64,000 bases of DNA, taken from contig JASFXZ010000018.1 in NCBI GenBank assembly GCA_032209605.1, forward strand, positions 3,351,904 through 3,415,903, in the 5' to 3' direction. The position numbers were made by a program, and so were the translations under genes. This document shows positions 48,306-60,000 of this stretch, one piece after another (the first letter of the stretch is position 1; every line of letters starts with the position of its first letter). This stretch comes from Mactromeris polynyma. Taxonomy: Eukaryota > Mollusca > Bivalvia > Venerida > Mactridae. The notes beneath the pieces were generated by a model that saw only the letters and a list, made by a program, of their open reading frames with translations, was not told where the DNA came from and made no database searches.

Positions 48306-50344
48306 ACTCGATCACAGTGTAAAATATTCTACAAGTCAAATATAAAAAACGGAGGGCGAACAACTTTTAATCAAAGGTTCTGTGAATTTATACTCGGATG
48401 CATTAAATGTCATACTCAAGGGCGACTGATCTCTTTCTCGATGAGCGTTTAATATGATACTTGGTCGAGGGCTCGTATTGGGGTTATCTCATATAACGAG
48501 CCGGTTGTGGTCACCAACCCCGGGGGCATGTGGCTTGATGTTCCGGTTTGGTGGGAATGTAAGACTTTATCGGGCAAACCAGACACAATGTAAGACCATC
48601 CTATGTCGGAGCTCACTGATATCACGAAATTGCGCAAATGATGACGTATATATAGCTTTAATCAGGAGATTGCCATAGGTCAAAGTCGTGATTTGTGGCC
48701 CTTTTAAAGGTCACCAACGTTCTTTTTCTAATTACCTGCGTATGTAAGTTCTGTGAAGAACACGGGAATATTTTATTTTAAACCAGGGAATGAAAACATG
48801 CATGTTATTGTTATGGAAAGTAAAATATCATTTTATCAGAAATGATACACGTTCGCTTTCCATAGATTTTCAACATGTTGATTGTATTAAAACAAATATG
48901 GCTTATCTTAGATATTTATATAATTTCACATTATCAGATCACACAACGTTGACACTTTTACAATTATGTAACAGGTGCTTCGACTACATGCAAAACTTCT
49001 GTAATAATTAGGTTAATTATAATATACAATGTAATATAAACAAAACAAAAATATGATTATAAAAAAACTGAATCCTGAAATCGAAAATCACGTCGAATTT
49101 GATTGCGCCAATGAGACTCACGTGCTGTTAGAAAAGATAAGCATATTATTTTTTATAAATCTCGTCTGCAATGTATTATTTTCAAATAGTTTTACAACGT
49201 GTGACAGTCATGTGAATCGATTCATTCAAATCTTATTACAAAACTGAAACACCATCTTCGTGCAATCATAAGTTGTGACTAATTTGTAACGACGCATATT
49301 TGTTGTATGAAACTCTCGAGTTTGGACTGAGAATTGAAACACATTTTAGTAAATCTATGATTTATCCTCTGGATACCATTAATGGAATCGACTCATTTTA
49401 TACGTAAATCCGCAGTTTTACTCGTATTAATGTTGCTACTGCTCACCAACACCATATTGAAACTTTGAAAATATCTCTACATACAAACACAACACACAGT
49501 GGAACCTTGCACGTAGTTTGTCAAGGCTGACAGAAGTTGGATAAGTTTATTTTCGATAAATCTTGTAGTCTATATGGCCTATAAAGATTAATACAGCTAT
49601 GGCAAGACGTATAAACACAAAAAAATAGCAATAATACAGTATGTGTAGAGAATGTAGTAATTCATTAGCATTATGCAGGGGCCTATGATCTATTACGATG
49701 ATAAGAAATTTCATGTACAATAGCAACACATGTCATTTTCAAACAGAACACAAATTATTAATATTGAAATTCATATGAATGCTTAGGTATTGGTTAACAC
49801 TATTTCTACGACGGTGGTTAAATAAAGCCATTGTAGTCTGGCATCTGGGACAATGCAAACCTAGATTCCAAATGAAAGATTTATAGAAACGATGTCACGA
49901 TTTTATCACAAAGCTGACCGAATTTCTCTGCGTGATTCGTTTGTTCGTTTTATCTGATTTGGCATAAGTAAACTATGGCAAACGTTCTATAAGTAGCTGT
50001 CGAATAATTAAAGTTTTGTAAGTTTAGAGATAAAGCATATCCAGTGACACAACCTTACTCATTACACAATTCTTACAAAATAAAATCACGACAAGTTAAG
50101 ATTGCAGGACGTTAAACTTAAAATGTTGTCTCGTATTTACAGTAGAAATCAGACAATCACTGACGTGTTTATAAACGTCAAAGTACCAAAACATGTGAAT
50201 TTTGTGTATTCGTTCATGATTCCGTCACTCTTGATATAACTAATGATAAGTCTATCCCAGCCAGATTACAACACACACATTCCTTTCAGGTCTAATGTGA
50301 CAGGGAGTGTACATATAAGACGTTTGTTATGAACATTTGACAGT
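48306..50344. other. non-coding stretch
   Basis: No convincing exon. 48440-48690 has a GC content and appearance unlike its neighbours (caccaaccccgggggcatgt) and may be part of another dispersed repeat, unclassified. A pogo-like terminus (cagtggaacctt) occurs near 49498 without a visible partner. Confidence 0.4.
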
Positions 50345-53300
50345 AGCCAATGGTATCATTTCTCCCGTACTAGCCAATCTTTTTACATTCATGTTAAGAC
50401 AAAGTTATATTCCTGTGAAAATGAAAAGAGGAACTATTGTTACTTTGCATAAAGGTTGACGAAAAAGTAAAGACAATCCTAACAACTACAGGGCAATTAC
50501 TTTTACATCAGTAATACTTAAACTCTATGAGATGGTTTTACTTAGTCGATGCAAAACAACTATTCTACAAACTTTAAGCGCCCAGCAAGGAGGTTTTCAG
50601 GAACAGCTTGGCTGTCTAATGACATCGTTTTTGCTGCGTGAAAGCATCTTCTACTCTCATGAATTTGACAGCAAGTTGTATGTATGTTACCTGGATGGCC
50701 GTCAAGCGTTTGATAGAGTATGGCATCAAGGCCTTTTGTACCGCTTACTAGTATTCGAGACTGGTCTAGACGAGACGTCATTTTTAAGTTTCGTAGATAT
50801 GTATCGAAATTCTACAAGTGCAGTCCGGAATCGTGGCTTTTTTCAAATCCATTTCCTATTCAACAAGGAACAAGGCAAGGAAGCAAGACATCACCGTTGC
50901 GGTACTTATGTTTCATAAATGGTCTGATACGACAACTAGAAGCTTGTGGTTCTGGGTTCTGTATGCTGAATATGACAATCTGTGCACCGACTGTTGCAGA
51001 CGACATGATACTTCTCTCCTTCTCAAGAAATGGCTTACAAACTATGCTGAACATTTGCAACGAGTATTCATGTAAATGGCGATATGATTACAATTCAGAC
51101 AAATGCGTAATTATTGTTTTTAATGAAACACATCGTCCATCAGCTGAAAGACATTGGTTCCTTGGAACACATATAAGAGAAGTTGACGATTATACTGATC
51201 TCGGAATCTGTAACAGCGAATTGTCATCGAAATCGTTTATACAAAATTCTTGCAACACGCTTAGGGTTACTTATCTAAGCATTGTAAATAGTGGGTTACA
51301 CCCTAAAAGACTCAGTCCTCTAACATCTAGAACGATTTATTCTTCTGTGGTAATGCCAAAGGTACTCTACGGGTGTGAATTACTGAGCAACTATTCTCAA
51401 AGTGAAATAACCCTATACTTGAACGCTCTCACAGATTCTGTTTAAAATACATGCAGGGACTGAGTATGAACACAAATACTGACTTGATCCTATCCTTGCT
51501 AAACATGGACTCGATCGAAACATCTATTGAGTGTAGAAAATTAACATTTCTAGGACAGTTATGTAGATTACCTACTATCTCGCTAAACAAGTGTTTAACC
51601 TCCGTTTAACAAGATATGGCAATTATGACAAAAACTAACTAGGGTTTATTCCCGACATTTATAGAATTTTACATAAAAACAATTTAAATCATATCATGGT
51701 GCAATACATGAACACTGGAATGTTTCCAGCGAAACTTCAATGGAAGCAACTTATTAAACACTCGTTTAAAAGTCGTTCTGAACGACCTGCACTATGTGTT
51801 CATTGCTGTGTGAAGATATACTTGACCATGTTATGAATTTTTGTAGCAAACTGTTTAAATTGAGAAATATTTTATTCCATTCGGTAATACTTACAATTGG
51901 AGTAGATGATTACGTTGACTTGTCATAGTCAACCAGAGAATACCAACTTGATCAGATAGTATCACTTGCTATTATTCAAGCTTTATTGGAGTAGACGATT
52001 ACGTTGACTTGTCATTGTCAACCAGAGAATACCAACTTGATCAGATAGTATCACTTGCTATTACTCAAGCTTTATTGGAGTAGACGATTACGTTGACTTG
52101 TCATAGTCAACCAGAGAATACCAACTTGATCAGATAGTATCACTTGCTATTATTCAAGCTTTATTGGAGTAGACGATTACGTTGACTTGTCATAGTCAAC
52201 CAGACAATACCAACTTGATCAGATAGTATCGCTTGCTATTATTCAAGCTTTATTGGAGTAGACGATTACGTTGACTTGTCATAGTCAACCAGAGAATACC
52301 AACTTGATCAGATAGTATCGCTTGCTATTATTCAAGCTTTATTGGAGTAGACGATTACGTTGACTTGTCATAGTCAACCAGACAATACCAACTTGATCAG
52401 ATAGTATCGCTTGCTATTATTCAAGCTTTATTGGAGTAGACGATTACGTTGACTTGTCATAGTCAACCAGACAATACCAACTTGATCAGATAGTATCACT
52501 TGCTATTACTCAAGCTTTATTGGAGTAGACGATTACGTTGACTTGTCATAGTCAACCAGAGAATACCAACTTGATGAGATAGTATCACTTGCTATTACTC
52601 AAGCTTTATTGGAGTAGACGATTACGTTGACTTGTCATAGTCAACCAGACAATACCAACTTGATCAGATAGTATCGCTTGCTATTATTCAAGCTTTATTG
52701 GAGTAGACGATTACGTTGACTTGTCATAGTCAACCAGAGAATACCAACTTGATCAGATAGTATCGCTTGCTATTATTCAAGCTTTATTGGAGTAGACGAT
52801 TACGTTGACTTGTCATAGTCAACCAGACAATACCAACTTGATCAGATAGTATCACTTGCTATTATTCAAGCTTTATTGGAGTAGACGATTACGTTGACTT
52901 GTCATAGTCAACCAGACAATACCAACTTGATCAGATAGTATCGCTTGCTATTACTCAAGCTTTATTGGAGTAGACGATTACGTTGACTTGTCATAGTCAA
53001 CCAGAGAATACCAACTTGATCAGATAGTATCGCTTGCTATTATTCAAGCTTTATTGGAGTAGACGATTACGTTGACTTGTCATAGTCAACCAGAGAATAC
53101 CAACTTGATCAGATAGTATCACTTGCTATTATTCAAGCTTTATTGGAGTAGACGATTACGTTGACTTGTCATAGTCAACCAGAGAATACCAACTTGATCA
53201 GATAGTATCACTTGCTATTATTCAAGCTTTATTGGAGTAGACGATTACGTTGACTTGTCATAGTCAACCAGACAATACCAACTTGATCAGATAGTATCAC

Positions 53301-54760
53301 TTGCTATTATTCAAGCTTTATTGGAGTAGACGATTACGTTGACTTGTCATAGTCAACCAGACAATACCAACTTGATCAGATAGTATCACTTGCTATTATT
53401 CAAGCTTTATTGGAGTAGACGATTAAGTTGACTTGTCATAGTCAACCAGAGAATACCAACTTGATCAGATAGTATCACTTGCTATTATTCAAGCTTTATT
53501 GGAGTAGACGATTACGTTGACTTGTCATAGTCAACCAGAGAATACCAACTTGATCAGATAGTATCACTTGCTATTATTCAAGCTTTATTGGAGTAGACGA
53601 TTACGTTGACTTGTCATAGTCAACCAGAGAATACCAACTTGATCAGATAGTATCGCTTGCTATTATTCAAGCTTTATTGGAGTAGACGATTACGTTGACT
53701 TGTCATAGTCAACCAGAGAATACCAACTTGATCAGATAGTATCGCTTGCTATTATTCAAGCTTTATTGGAGTAGACGATTACGTTGACTTGTCATAGTCA
53801 ACCAGAGAATACCAACTTGATCAGATAGTATCGCTTGCTATTATTCAAGCTTTATTGGAGTAGACGATTACGTTGACTTGTCATAGTCAACCAGAGAATA
53901 CCAACTTGATCAGATAGTATCACTTGCTATTATTCAAGCTTTATTGGAGTAGACGATTACGTTGACTTGTCATAGTCAACCAGACAATACCAACTTGATG
54001 AGATAGTATCGCTTGCTATTATTCAAGCTTTATTGGAGTAGACGATTACGTTGACTTGTCATTGTCAACCAGAGAATACCAACTTGATCAGATAGTATCA
54101 CTTGCTATTATTCAAGCTTTATTGGAGTAGACGATTAAGTTGACTTGTCATAGTCAACCAGACAATACCAACTTGATCAGATAGTATCGCTTGCTATTAT
54201 TCAAGCTTTATTGGAGTAGACGATTACGTTGACTTGTCATAGTCAACCAGAGAATACCAACTTGATCAGATAGTATCGCTTGCTATTATTCAAGCTTTAT
54301 TGGAGTAGACGATTACGTTGACTTGTCATAGTCAACCAGACAATACCAACTTGATCAGATAGTATCGCTTGCTATTATTCAAGCTTTATTGGAGTAGACG
54401 ATTACGTTGACTTGTCATTGTCAACCAGAGAATACCAACTTGATCAGATAGTATCACTTGCTATTATTCAAGCTTTATTGGAGTAGACGATTACGTTGAC
54501 TTGTCATAGTCAACCAGAGAATACCAACTTGATCAGATAGTATCGCTTGCTATTATTCAAGCTTTATTGGAGTAGACGATTACGTTGACTTGTCATAGTC
54601 AACCAGAGAATACCAACTTGATGAGATAGTATCACTTGCTATTACTCAAGCTTTATCTCACGATTTTACTCTCATCAAAATGCTGCATTACATGTTTTAT
54701 AATAATGTTACTAAACGCCCAGTGTGAGATAGTCATATGAGGAAAAGTCTCATTAAACAG
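50345..54760 (+). mobile_element. degenerate LINE interrupted by an internal satellite
   Basis: Reverse-transcriptase fragments in order: SPVLANLFTFMLRQSYIPVK, a stop, NPNNYRAITFTSVILKLYEM, QQGGFQEQLGC and YLDGRQAFDRVWHQGLLYRL (motif A). A frameshift follows near 50.8-50.9 kb, then IQQGTRQGSKTSPL (motif B) and VADDMILLSF (motif C, 50.99-51.02 kb), running to a stop at 51445. More decayed coding sequence continues to ~51890. The remaining 3' coding region is the source of the 89-bp array at 51897-54655 and resumes after it (tctcacgattttactctcat). Multiple stops and frameshifts show an old copy. Confidence 0.8.
51897..54655. repeat. 89-bp satellite, 31 copies, derived from LINE coding sequence
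   Basis: Unit of 89 bp starting ttggagtagacgattacgtt gacttgtcatagtcaacc and ending ttattcaagctttat. In one frame a unit reads DDYVDLS, stop, STREYQLDQIVSLAIIQAL, which continues the LINE frame on the left (TIGVDDYVDLS). Variants are limited (gagaat/gacaat; atcact/atcgct; cata/catt). Each unit has the hairpin gttgact-tgtcat-agtcaac (7-bp stem, 6-base loop). A HindIII site (aagctt) recurs once per unit. Confidence 0.95.
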
Positions 54761-55462
54761 TTTAGTAACTAGAAACTTTGCGAATACGCCGTAATGTATC
54801 GTATTTGTGTTATTTTCACAATGTTTTAATGAACATTCGTAATATGGAAACAATGTAGTTACTGTATTTTTGTGAGATGTTTATTTTTTATGATTTCCTT
54901 AATTATTATTTACTCTAAGTACATCATTTTGCATGTTTACCATTACAATGCTTTAAACATTTCAATTTCGGTTTAAATCAGTAACAGTTTTGGTACAGCT
55001 TGCGTTACACCGGTTAACCAACGAATAACTTGATCCTAGCAATTTCGTTTTCGTGTTAGGATAGTTAAACGTTCGTACTCCGTGGTTAACGAAATAACTT
55101 TCATGCATTGTCTCTATTTTGCACAATATAATAATTGTTCTACCTTAGCAAAGCATATTTCGAAAGCCTGACGTTATTGAGGTGACGTAATGTATGCATG
55201 TATGTATGCCTGATAATGCAATATGTTTATTATATGTGCATTTGTGTCTGATAATGCGCGTATTGTATGCTCATTGTTATATGATATGTATTGTATTACA
55301 TATATTGTTATATGTGATATCATATGCACATTATATGTTCATCTGTATGAATATGTCATCTACTTACATGTATAGTTATATATGTTGATGTCTTTTGTAT
55401 GAATACTGTTTGTTCAAATCTTCAAATTTGGAGGAGAAATACACATATTATTATTATTATTA

Positions 55463-55495
<33 letters not shown>

Positions 55496-57099
55496 GCTCT
55501 TTTCCTTCTCGACGTCTTCATTCATGTGTTTGTTTACATGTATGCCATTTTCAGCATTGAGAATAGCTATTTTAACTCAATATGAACAGTTCAACTATGC
55601 ATTTGGTGTGTAGCCATTCAGTTATGATAATTGTTTTTACTGAATTATTCAATTACTTGACGTAAACTTCCAAACTGTTCAAACACGTAAGGTAGATAAG
55701 GTAGGTTTATATTCAGGTGTTGGAGATGTTTTATTCACGGGTCCATTGTTTTTACGTCTGATTTCTACATGCATTAAGCTGTTTCGCCGTCTCTTATGTC
55801 AGGGATTTGTCTAGCGGGGAGTTTCTATTTGCACTGTGCATTTGATTCGCTGAAAGAGGCGCTTTTTTCACATTTGTACCGAACACTTACGTTTGTGTCT
55901 TATGTCCCCTTTGTCTTAGTAATAGTGTAATATACGTACATACTTTCATAGCCCTTGTCGTGTGCTTTTGGAAATGGTTGAAATTGTATCTATCTGCTCG
56001 ATTTCATTGGTCAGGTTTTTATGACAAAGCTCTCTGCCGTCTCTAATTTTACACATTTATCAATCAAAAAGAACATAAATTTGGAAATATATTTGTCTAA
56101 AATGCGCGACTTAATATGCTCTCGCCTTTAGAACATGGATGGTGTGCGTACGTATATACCCATTTACCTTGTAGTTTTGTTAGGATCAGGTGAACTCTAA
56201 AGTAGTCAGTTATTTATTAGAAAACTGATATTCTTGCGTTGTATACGTTTGTTAACTAAATTCAGTAAAGAAAACAAAACTACAACCAGTATAGTTTATT
56301 TATTCAGCATTTTACCGCACAGTGAGTAACAGTGATTCAACTAAATTATCAGCTGCTTCTCACTGTCAATAATTGGTAAAGGTATTAATGATAACAGGTA
56401 TTGTTTTATTTCAGCTCTTAAATTGATAAAAGTTTTTGCATAAAAAGCGATGTTTATTGAGTAATGTCATATTATAATTACAATAAAATGATCAGAAAAT
56501 AAAAAGACATTTGCCTGTTTAATTGTAGTGGACCCATCTTAATCAGAGGACATCGAATCTGTGAACATAATAACTAGTGTTGAATTATCGAAATGTGTCT
56601 ATTATGGTGAGGGACATTGTTAGATTTAAGCGTACACAAAACACAGAACGAACTACTTATTCCAAGCAACATACAGTGTTAACACGTAGTGCGTTTAGCA
56701 CGGTAGCATTATTGTCTCTATGTCTAACCGTTATCAGGGCTAGTTCTCTAGTTTAAATAAATAAATATCAGTCCGTTCACACTTTTATCGAACAGAAGAC
56801 TATGAAATTGAGCCAATTCAGTCAAATTTGCATATCAAAGTAAACATGATAAACATTTTTGTATATACATTATGAGCAATAATATATGTTTCTATATGTT
56901 CACACGTTTCTGCGGCGCTGTATTTTAATGGGTACATAAATACTGTTTTGGAAGCAATAGGCATAACTACATAGGTAACATGTGGTACGGTTAGACTAAC
57001 ACTAGCCAACACAGTAAGTAACTTGTAAAACAAAACGTTATTATGCAAACTATGCAGTCGTCGTATAGGGTTAATATCATAAATACTCCAATCACCCTG
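54761..57099. other. non-coding stretch with microsatellite
   Basis: Between the LINE/satellite and the 3' end of gene C. It holds a (TTA)n microsatellite at 55446-55495 and a TATG/TGTA-rich low-complexity stretch at 55190-55390. No exon is recognisable; ORFs over the microsatellite are compositional. Confidence 0.5.
55446..55495. repeat. (TTA)n microsatellite
   Basis: About 16 repeats of TTA, with one short interruption (tatatta) after the first six. Confidence 0.9.
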
Positions 57100-60000
57100 T
57101 TATGTCCACGATACAGTTAACGGACCATCTCGAATGTTTTTGTCTTCAGGAGCAACTTGCCTCTTTTTCTTCGACAATGCTTTGCTGAATACTATCGCCA
57201 TTGTAGCGATTGCTGCAACACCTTTAAATATATCAAATACAAAACAATCGCATCTTATTTCAAAGAAGTTAGGTTAGTTTACTTTCATCAGGAATAAATC
57301 GCATTTTAAACAAATTAGAGCTGTGAGTATCAATATATCATGTAAATCGGGTACGTATAATGTAGTATACGAGACATGTTGGACACAAAAGTAGTAAATT
57401 ATGAAATAGATCCATTCTTACCTATAATTGTTCCACTAACCATACTAGCCACTATTGCACCAGCTGATATCTCACTCGTACTGGAATCTTTACTTGTATA
57501 GGTAGAGGGTGTCGCACCGCTTGAACCAGTTCCAGTTTTCATGCCATTTGATTTATTCGGCGAATTTGTAGTGGAAATCACCCCTTTTCCACTACTCTGT
57601 GTACTTGTTGCAATATGAGAAAATTTTAGTACACCTAGAGACGACTTTGATGAACTCTTTGAATGTGTTACGAAAGCCGACACTGTGTGAACAGATACAG
57701 ATGACTGTGAAAGTTTGGATTTCGTAGTAGACTTGCCACTAGACGAAATTATTGATATTGTGGAATTGGAAGACGACAAAGAGCTTGAAGGTGTAACACC
57801 TGCAGATCCAGCAGAACTTGCACCCGTAGAAGAGTTTAATACTGTAGTTCCAGTTGCAGCGCTTGAAGCAGATGCTGCATTAGATACAGATGTTAAACGA
57901 GATGTTGATGACTTTGAACTTGAAGTTGTTATCGGAGAAGATGGTGAAGTAGTAGAAGAGGATGCTGTCGTTGGAGACGATGGTGTAGTTGTTGAAGTCG
58001 TTGTCTGAAAAATACCATAAAGCTAATGAAGTAGTCATCGTAAAATTACAATTGAAAAGATTGTTACATCGAAATAAATCTTCCAAATAAATAATTATCA
58101 TTATTAATCGAATTTTAATTTGAAATTTTTAAGTGAGACCAATAATGTTTGCTTTTTAAACAATAAATCATATTTCAATAATAAGAACACGTCTTTAGGG
58201 AATGTAGATGAACTATACACATATTCTGAGAGTCTGAAATTTTTTCTACACAAATGCCGTTTGATGAGGCTCTGTTATAATATAATGTTGAATCTTTTAT
58301 GACCAGAGGACGTTTTTATTTTATTTCAAAACATCAGAAACGTTTCTTATGAGTTAAACTCTATGTTTGGTGTTTTTTCGTCCATAAACGGGAAAAAGTT
58401 AAGCAATTACCGATTCATTTTTAATGACGGTGACATTTCTGTACTCCACTGGTCCTGTAGAGAAGTTACCATGGCCATATGTTCGGAAGGCCGTTATCTT
58501 CACGAGCCTGAAAACAACAAGGCTGTATCAGCATACGGTATTGTAACATCATGAATAATAAAATATTGTTCATGTACTGTATGTTCTAAACCATCCAATG
58601 GTAATGTACGATGCCTCTTAGTTATGTCATACGGACTCAGACGTAGTGACCAACGGAAAAGGAAGCAAATGTGAACCTATGCACATGAATGATTTTCAGA
58701 TACGTTATAAAGGTTGTCTTGTATAAACATTTAATGCAGTGAAAACACTATTTAATCCCCCTGAAATAACGAATTTAATTGACATCTAGATAATATAGTG
58801 TACGTCAGCATATATTGAATATTGATTCGTCTATGTTATACGGTTAATGTACTGTTACTCATACAACACAAACGATAATGAAAACCTTCTCGCAGAAGCC
58901 CTGTCATGTTTTTCAACACTTTATAGGAAACAAGAATACACAATGTCATGTCATTCACTTACGTGGAAAGACCAGCAAATGAGGATTTTATAACAAATGT
59001 TCCAGTGAAATTTTCACCACGTTTAAGAGTGGCAGATAACGTTGTTGGGGCTTGAGAGAAACCTCTGGGGTCTGATATCCTTACATCTATATCTTGTGTT
59101 GTAGTCAGGAGATTGGTCGCCGTAAACTTTATACTAAATGTTGAATACTCAAACATTGTTGCCCCTGAAAAATAAATTTGAAGTTAATATGACTGTTTAA
59201 GAAGAAGCCACGTGTAATACAGCTTCCAAAGTTTAGCATGCAAGAAATCAGACTGGACGTATCATTGTATTATTAATTATAATGTATTCGTTAGCAACAC
59301 AATTTAAAAAGCAACCCGATGTAATTGAATTCAAAAGCCTTCAATAACGATGATGTGCAAATATTTGGTTTCGTTGAACGAAAATAAAACGTAGGACGTA
59401 CCAGAGTAAGGTGGAACATCCAGTTTTAATGCTGATGGTGTTATTTCCGTGGGGTCAATACGACGGAACATGTGTCCAGAGTTCTCTAGACCTTGTACAC
59501 CAACCATAAATGTCTAAAATGTAAATATTGTAGAATTCGAAATGTTCTCAAAATAGTTCGCTACATTCGCGTGATCATTACATTTTCGGAAATAATGCTC
59601 ACTATATATGATTGTGTTGATTTTACGACGAAACTGAATTTAGAAATTTATATATGTAACTTGGCGAAACCATTCGGGAAATAATGTCTTTGTGAAAAAA
59701 TGATTCAGTAAAAAACTGTAGATAATACTCTCATTGGTTACAAACGCCTTAGTATTATTCATTCCAATAAGTAAATAACACTGAATTTGCAATCTACGAT
59801 TTTGGAACAATTTAAATAAGATAGTCTTCTAATACTGTTAAGAAGGAACATACCCAATTTGTCGAACTACCTCTAATGAAAAATCGCGAATTTTGTGTAT
59901 TTTGTAATTTGTTGTTTAAAGCTGAATAACATTTTTTTCACATGGCTACATGATAGTTTTCTTAATTTTCTTAACACCCAAATTGAATTTCGTTTTACAA

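Noticed and set aside
57715..58008. Acidic, valine-rich plus-strand ORF
   Set aside because: Antisense shadow of gene C's Ser/Thr stalk exon.
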